Shown: positions 59,339 to 64,000 of the stretch, one piece after another
Layout of the letters: every line of letters starts with the position of its first letter
How positions within the stretch are numbered: the first letter of the stretch is position 1
Source: Dactylosporangium roseum
Lineage (GTDB): Bacteria > Actinomycetota > Actinomycetes > Mycobacteriales > Micromonosporaceae
Direction of reading: 5' to 3'
Length of the DNA stretch: 64,000 nucleotides
NCBI RefSeq assembly: GCF_025264685.1
Contig: NZ_CP073721.1
Coordinates: 5,509,001 to 5,573,000 of the forward strand
Notes under the pieces: generated by a model
What the model saw: only the letters and a program-made list of their open reading frames with translations
Told to the model about the DNA's origin: nothing
Databases searched by the model: none
Program-made: the position numbers and the translations under genes

Positions 59339-60715
59339 CTACGGTGTCGGCGTCGCCAGTGCGAGTACGTGCAATCCCGGCCCTTGGACCAACCGCTCCA
59401 CCAGTGTGCTGGGTAGCCGTACCGCAGCGACGCCCGACAATCCCAGCCGACCGAGCGCCTCGGCCGAGTCGATCGCATGGCGGCGCCCGGTCTCCGTCAC
59501 GAGGAAGACCGGCCCCGTCTCAGCATCCGGACTGGGCACGGCCGCCACCAGCGCGCCGATCCCCGGCGCGACGACGACCTCATCGGCCAGCAGCGTGCCG
59601 CCGGGCGACACCGGAGTCCGCTCGACCGGCGTCCCGTGCGGTACGGGAACCGCCACTCGGATGCCCGGCGCGTCGTTGACCCCGGCGGTGACCTGGCAGA
59701 TCGAGCCGCGGCTACGCGCCCTCGACACCACGCTCGGCACCGCACCGTCGCCGATGACCTGTTCCGCCAGCGGTGGCAGCTTCGCCTCGCCCGCCAACTG
59801 CACCTGGTCGAGCGAGATCGGTGGCGTGGTGTCCGAGCTGGTCGCCCTGATCAGCGCCTCCTGCAACGCGGTGACCGGCTGCAGACCCTCCGGCCTGGCG
59901 ACGTAGCGCTGCTTGCCCGCGCCCTCGCCGGCCACGAGAATCTGGCCGACCTTCGCGCTGGGTCGACCGGCGACGGGCCCGCCCCGTCCGGCGATGACGA
60001 TCTTACCCAGTGGGATGCCGAGCGGGACCGTGGCCAGCCACGCCGGGCTGACCGGAACCACGTCTGGCCGCGCGATCCCGAGTGCCTGGAGCACCGCGTC
60101 CGGGTCGCGGACCGGGTGGCGCAGCCCGTGGAGCACGATGTGCAGCTCACCACCGTCCACGTTGGTCACGGCGATCGCCTCCCCGGTGGCGTCCACTCCG
60201 GCGTCACCTCGCACGCCGACGATCACGACCGACCGGACCGGGCCCCCCTTCGACGCGGGACGCACGCAGAACCACCACGGGCCGGTAAACAGTTGTCCCG
60301 CCGCCGGCACCGAGTTGGGAGCCTCCGGCACCCCCACCAACGGGCCGCGCGGCCAGGTCAACGACGACCGGCTCACCCGGACCGGCCCCGGCGAAAGGCC
60401 GCGCAGGAGAGCCGCCGAGGAGAAGTTCGTGACCGGATATAGCAGACGACCGTCGCAGACGTACGGCGCGCCCGTCTCCTTCTCCAAAATGATACGGTCG
60501 CAGCTTGTCCAGCCCTTGGCCCCGGCCGGCCTGACGAAGCCGTAGATGCCGACCGCGGCGATGCTGATGACCAGCAGCATCACCGCGACGAGGGTGCCAC
60601 CGGGCAGCCGGTTTCCGGACCAGTCCAATGGATCGGGCCGTAACGCCACGATCGCGGTGTGCAAGCGCCTGCGCAGGAACTGCCGCGCGTGGACCAGATC
60701 CTTGCGCGTCAGCAC
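59339..60715 (-). CDS. eccB: Type VII core component EccB
   Basis: 458 residues. Short cytoplasmic start (LTRKDLVHARQFLRRRLHTAIVAL, the typical EccB opening), one TM at about 40-60 (TLVAVMLLVISIAAVGIYGF), then a large periplasmic repeat domain with LVAGEGAGKQRYVARPEGLQPVTALQ, VPVSPAWLATVPLGIPLG and a Cys pair (SCDRI/YVCDGR). Ends with VRLPSTLVERLVQGPGLHVLAL, a well-kept EccB ending. 21 bp after the EccD stop. Confidence 0.92.
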   Translation of the reverse strand: MLTRKDLVHARQFLRRRLHTAIVALRPDPLDWSGNRLPGGTLVAVMLLVISIAAVGIYGFVRPAGAKGWTSCDRIILEKETGAPYVCDGRLLYPVTNFSSAALLRGLSPGPVRVSRSSLTWPRGPLVGVPEAPNSVPAAGQLFTGPWWFCVRPASKGGPVRSVVIVGVRGDAGVDATGEAIAVTNVDGGELHIVLHGLRHPVRDPDAVLQALGIARPDVVPVSPAWLATVPLGIPLGKIVIAGRGGPVAGRPSAKVGQILVAGEGAGKQRYVARPEGLQPVTALQEALIRATSSDTTPPISLDQVQLAGEAKLPPLAEQVIGDGAVPSVVSRARSRGSICQVTAGVNDAPGIRVAVPVPHGTPVERTPVSPGGTLLADEVVVAPGIGALVAAVPSPDAETGPVFLVTETGRRHAIDSAEALGRLGLSGVAAVRLPSTLVERLVQGPGLHVLALATPTP

Positions 60716-60736
60716 GGTTGTCCCCCGGCCAGCATG

Positions 60737-62125
60737 TCAACCACCGATCCCGCGCACATACCCGAAGAGGCCGCTGACCGCCGCGGCCAGCACGGCGCTG
60801 GTCGCGATCAGAATGAGTTCGCTGACGTCACCGATCCGGCTGAGCTGCGGGGACGGCTTCCGCAGCGCATAGGTGCGACCAGCGGCGTACGCACCGCAGG
60901 CGAGCAGCAGCAGACCGCCCGCAGCCACGAAGACCGTACGGCCGCGCGTCGCGGCGTCGATCGACTCCCACACCACGAGGAGCATGGCCGCCGTGCCGGC
61001 GGAGGCGGCGGCGAGCAGCGGGACCCGGTGACGCACCGCCGCGAACGAGCGGGCCCGCAGGGCGCAGACGACGACGATGGCCACGGCGAGCAACCGCGCG
61101 GCAAGGTCCACCCGGCTGGCCAGCACCGTGACGCAGCCCGTCAGCGTGGCACCGATCCCGTACAGCAGACCGGTGATGAGCCCGTCGCTGCGACGTACCA
61201 TCAGGGCGATCGCGGCGGGTGGGGGCAGCGGGTCGTCGTCCGGCGTCTCCGGCGACGGCATGGATGTCGTCGGCGTCGCCAAGCCAGCCTGGTGCGCGGC
61301 GATCCGCGGCAACCAGGGCGAGACGAGCAGCGCCACCGTGGCGACGATCGCGGCCGCTGCGGCCGGGGTCAGCGTCATGGCGAGTGCGGCGCCGAGCGCC
61401 GCGAGGAGGCCGGCGCAGAGGACCGCCACGTGAAGCTGCTGGCGTCCACCGATACCGATCATGCTCAGCACCGCCAGGGCGACCAGCCCGGTGGCGCCGG
61501 CGAGGAGCTGCGCCGGGCCGAACCGGCCCTCACCGGTCGCGAGCAACGCGACACCCGGCGCTACATATATGTACGCCAGGCCGGAGAGCACCGAGATGAC
61601 CCGATCGTTACGGTCGAACCGGGTGAGCAGGGCGCCGGCCCCGACCAGCAGGACGGCCGCGCCTGCGAGCACGGCACCCACGGCGGCCCACGCCGGACCC
61701 GCGCGCAGCACGATCATCAGCGCCGTCACGAGCGTCGCCGCGGTGAGCACCGCGCCGGCCCGGCGGGTGTGCTCGCCTTGCCAGGTGACGCCCAGATTGC
61801 GAGCCTCGTTGGCCGCGGCATCGGCCAGGTCGTCGAAATCCGGCTCCGGCCACTGCTGGTCCTGTGGTGCGAGCACCAGCGTCTCGCCGTCTCGCACCTG
61901 TTGCATCGCCAGCGACCGCTCGGCATCGAGCATTGTGCCGTCCAGGCGGCGCAGCACCCAGCCGTGATGGGCGATACCCTCGTCGGCCAACTCAGCGCCC
62001 GCATGGCGCAGCAGCATCGGTTGCAGGGTGACCAGCGGCAGGTATTCCGGGAGTGCGAGGTCTACACGTCGCTTCGGACTCAACAATACGATGCGCGTCA
62101 GCGCCGTTCTCGTCGCCTCAGCCAT
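60737..62125 (-). CDS. eccD: Type VII core component EccD
   Basis: 462 residues from ATG 62125. N-terminal ubiquitin-like domain (TRIVLLSPKRRVDLALPEYLPLVTLQPML ... VRDGETLVLAPQDQQWPEPDFDD), then eleven TM helices (for example AGAVLTAATLVTALMIVLRAG, LHVAVLCAGLLAALGAALAMTL, IGDVSELILIATSAVLAAAVSGLFGY). This is the membrane-channel subunit of the ESX system. Divergent from eccC; the 55-bp gap carries two DnaA-box-like 9-mers. Confidence 0.92.
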   Translation of the reverse strand: MAEATRTALTRIVLLSPKRRVDLALPEYLPLVTLQPMLLRHAGAELADEGIAHHGWVLRRLDGTMLDAERSLAMQQVRDGETLVLAPQDQQWPEPDFDDLADAAANEARNLGVTWQGEHTRRAGAVLTAATLVTALMIVLRAGPAWAAVGAVLAGAAVLLVGAGALLTRFDRNDRVISVLSGLAYIYVAPGVALLATGEGRFGPAQLLAGATGLVALAVLSMIGIGGRQQLHVAVLCAGLLAALGAALAMTLTPAAAAAIVATVALLVSPWLPRIAAHQAGLATPTTSMPSPETPDDDPLPPPAAIALMVRRSDGLITGLLYGIGATLTGCVTVLASRVDLAARLLAVAIVVVCALRARSFAAVRHRVPLLAAASAGTAAMLLVVWESIDAATRGRTVFVAAGGLLLLACGAYAAGRTYALRKPSPQLSRIGDVSELILIATSAVLAAAVSGLFGYVRGIGG

Positions 62126-62141
62126 GGTGATGCATGATAGA

Positions 62142-62180
62142 TCGTCCACAGGCGAAAGTGGAGGCAGTCTATTGTCCACA
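62142..62180. promoter_or_regulatory. Divergent eccD/eccC promoter with two DnaA-box-like 9-mers
   Basis: TCGTCCACA (62142-62150) and TTGTCCACA (62172-62180) lie 30 bp apart, about three helical turns, in the 55-bp gap between the two starts. TTGTCCACA is the preferred DnaA box of high-GC actinobacteria. The second touches the GTG of eccC, leaving no room for a ribosome site, so eccC may be leaderless. Confidence 0.45.
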
Positions 62181-64000
62181 GTGATCCGGAGGCGACCGGC
62201 CCGTCGGCCGGCACCGCCGTACCCGAGCGGCGAAATCGTGTTGGAGGCGGCACCCGAGATTCCCGCGCCGGGCGGTCGCGGGTGGACCCACCTGCTCATG
62301 CTGCTGCCGATGCTGGCCGGGTCCCTGGCCATCGCGCTCATCTTCGCCGGGCAGCGCGGCTCCAGCGGTCCGTGGGCATATCTCACCGGCGGTCTCTTCG
62401 GCATCTCGGCGATCGGCATGCTGCTCATGCAGTTCTCGCTGCACGGCAGCGGCGCGACCAAGCAGGAGATGCACCGGCTCCGGCGCGAGTACCTCTGGGA
62501 TCTGGACACCTGCCGGCAGACCGTCCGCCGCACCGCCCGGGAGCAACGGGCCGCCGAGTACTACCGGCATCCGGCGCCCCCGAGCCTGTGGGCCTTGGTC
62601 GACAGCGCCCGGCTGTGGGAGCGCCGTGCCACCGACCTCGATCACGGCCTGGTACGCATCGGGCTCGGCCCACGCGAACTGGCCACGCGGCTCGTGGCCG
62701 GCCCGGCCACGCCACCGGAGAAGGCCGAACCGGTCGCCGCGGCCGCCCTGCGACGGTTCCTGAAGACCTACAGCGAGCTGCCGGACCTGCCGGTCGTGCT
62801 GGCGCTCAACGGATTCGGCCGGGTCTACATCGAGGGCGACCGGGCCCGTGCCAGGTCGATGATTCGCGCACTCATCGCCCAGGCCGCCACCTTCCACTCC
62901 CCCGACACCCTGCTGATCGCGATCTGCCTGGACAACGGCACGCGGCCGCATTGGGAATGGACCAAGTGGCTGCCGCACAGCCAACATCCGACCGCTGTCG
63001 ACGCACTCGGCCCGCTGCGGTTGGTCGCACCGGCGCTGGTCGGGCTGGAGGCCATGCTCGACGACCTGCTCGCCAACCGCCCGCGGTTCGACCCCGGCGG
63101 GGCGGATGCCTCCTACGACGGCGCGCACATACTCGTCATCGTGGACGAGGGCGACATCGCCGGCGCTGATCATCTCGCCGCCGAGGCCGGGGTCGAGGGT
63201 GTCACCGTCATCGACATGTCGAACCCGCCGCCCCGCAACATCGAACGCGCCACGCTGGTGCTGCGGGTCGACACCGACGGCACCCTGACCGGGCGCACGT
63301 TCGACGGTGTGCGGCCGCTGGGCCACGCCGACGAGTTCGGGCGGCTCGCGGCCGAAGCGCTCGCCCAGCAGCTTAGCCCGATGCGGCTGGCGACGGCGTC
63401 CCGGGGCGACCGGGCGATGAACGCCGAACACGGCCTGGCCGAGCTGCTCAACATCCCGGATCCGGCGACGCTGGACCCGGACCTTACGTGGGCACCCCGC
63501 CCGACCCGTGACCGCCTGCGGGTCCCGATCGGGATCGGACGCGACGGCGAGCGCCTGGAGCTCGACCTGAAGGAGTCGGCACAGGACGGCATGGGCCCGC
63601 ACGGTCTGCTGATCGGCGCGACCGGGTCCGGCAAGTCGGAGCTGCTGCGCACCCTGGTGCTGGCGCTCGCCATCACGCATCCACCCGAGATCCTCAACTT
63701 CGTGCTGGTCGACTTCAAGGGCGGCGCGACCTTCACCAGGTTGGACCTGCTCCCGCACACCAGCGCGGTCATCACCAACCTCGCCGACGAGCTGCCCCTG
63801 GTCGACCGCATGACCGACGCGATCAACGGCGAGCTGGTGCGCCGCCAGGAGCTGCTACGCAAGGCCGGCAACTACGTCTCGCAGCGCGACTACGAACGGG
63901 CCCGCCTGGCCGGTGCCCCGCTCGCGCCGCTACCCAGCCTGTTCGTCGTCTGTGACGAGTTCAGCGAGCTGCTGTCAGCCAAGCCGGACTTCATCGAGAT
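62181..64000 (+). CDS. eccC: Type VII ATPase EccC, 3' truncated by window edge
   Basis: 606 residues visible from GTG 62181, still open at 64000. Opening PSGEIVLEAAPEIP is the EccC signature; two TM helices (about 36-57 and 66-85); then the FtsK/SpoIIIE-type region: a DUF domain up to about residue 440, Walker A GATGSGKSE near residue 480 and Walker B LFVVCDEFSE near 587. EccC recognises the WXG100 substrate signal and powers export. Remaining ATPase domains lie beyond the window. Divergent from eccD/eccB. Confidence 0.93.
   Translation, partial: MIRRRPARRPAPPYPSGEIVLEAAPEIPAPGGRGWTHLLMLLPMLAGSLAIALIFAGQRGSSGPWAYLTGGLFGISAIGMLLMQFSLHGSGATKQEMHRLRREYLWDLDTCRQTVRRTAREQRAAEYYRHPAPPSLWALVDSARLWERRATDLDHGLVRIGLGPRELATRLVAGPATPPEKAEPVAAAALRRFLKTYSELPDLPVVLALNGFGRVYIEGDRARARSMIRALIAQAATFHSPDTLLIAICLDNGTRPHWEWTKWLPHSQHPTAVDALGPLRLVAPALVGLEAMLDDLLANRPRFDPGGADASYDGAHILVIVDEGDIAGADHLAAEAGVEGVTVIDMSNPPPRNIERATLVLRVDTDGTLTGRTFDGVRPLGHADEFGRLAAEALAQQLSPMRLATASRGDRAMNAEHGLAELLNIPDPATLDPDLTWAPRPTRDRLRVPIGIGRDGERLELDLKESAQDGMGPHGLLIGATGSGKSELLRTLVLALAITHPPEILNFVLVDFKGGATFTRLDLLPHTSAVITNLADELPLVDRMTDAINGELVRRQELLRKAGNYVSQRDYERARLAGAPLAPLPSLFVVCDEFSELLSAKPDFIE

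Noticed and set aside
1..64000. CRISPR arrays, tRNA or rRNA genes
   Set aside because: No regularly spaced repeats beyond the two-copy duplications listed, and no T-loop/acceptor pairs or rRNA-like stretches were noticed on reading; a tRNAscan run would be decisive.

Overview
This 64 kb window is high-GC actinobacterial chromosome: GC-rich third codon positions, many GTG starts, ATGA/GTGA gene overlaps, a type VII secretion locus and an F420-type oxidoreductase. A filamentous actinomycete of the Micromonosporaceae type is my best guess, but that is inference. I saw no tRNA, rRNA or CRISPR array.

Left part (1-31.3 kb), a chain of small accessory modules. (i) 1-7.4 kb: purine/N-heterocycle catabolism: cut-off allantoinase, allantoicase, two TRZ/ATZ-type amidohydrolases, a MarR regulator with a palindrome beside the divergent gene, a luciferase-like oxidoreductase and an aldo/keto reductase. 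(ii) 7.5-14.9 kb: a nitric-oxide module: Cys-rich SufR-like regulator, FolE, ferredoxin-reductase-like flavoprotein, quinol-type NO reductase, a membrane protein with a transposase-like Cys motif, an SPFH protein and a small membrane protein. (iii) 15-21.9 kb: a PadR/membrane-protein pair, a TetR regulator convergent with a flavin monooxygenase (same 10-bp motif at both promoters), a membrane hydrolase and a PaaX-like regulator. (iv) 22-27.5 kb: SulP transporter with ArsR regulator, then a B12 ABC transporter (btuFCD-like) behind a cobalamin riboswitch. (v) 27.9-31.3 kb: two convergent secreted beta-helix paralogues, one overlapping an ECF sigma-factor gene.

Middle (31.3-34 kb), a junkyard of gene ends: truncated esterase, relics of IS3/IS481-, IS982- and IS6-type transposases, a C-terminal enolase fragment and a large palindrome. 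From 34 to 38 kb lies a compact + strand block: a zinc-ribbon/TM protein, a second CxxC protein and four diverged paralogues of a family I do not recognise. It faces a ferric-type ABC transporter (38.0-42.0 kb).

Right part (42.1-64 kb), a type VII (ESX-like) locus. EccD, EccB, two accessory proteins and two WXG100 proteins run leftward; EccC (cut by the window end) is divergent from eccD; the mycosin gene runs the opposite way between the WXG100 genes and a second leftward run made of a YbaB/EspL-like protein, a 102-aa protein, a giant 3643-aa protein with WXG100-like N-terminus, a sensor kinase and a response regulator. The mycosin lacks its catalytic serine and oxyanion-hole asparagine, and the giant protein carries an internal duplication of roughly 1200 residues. 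These two, with the four-paralogue block, are the most novel items in the window.
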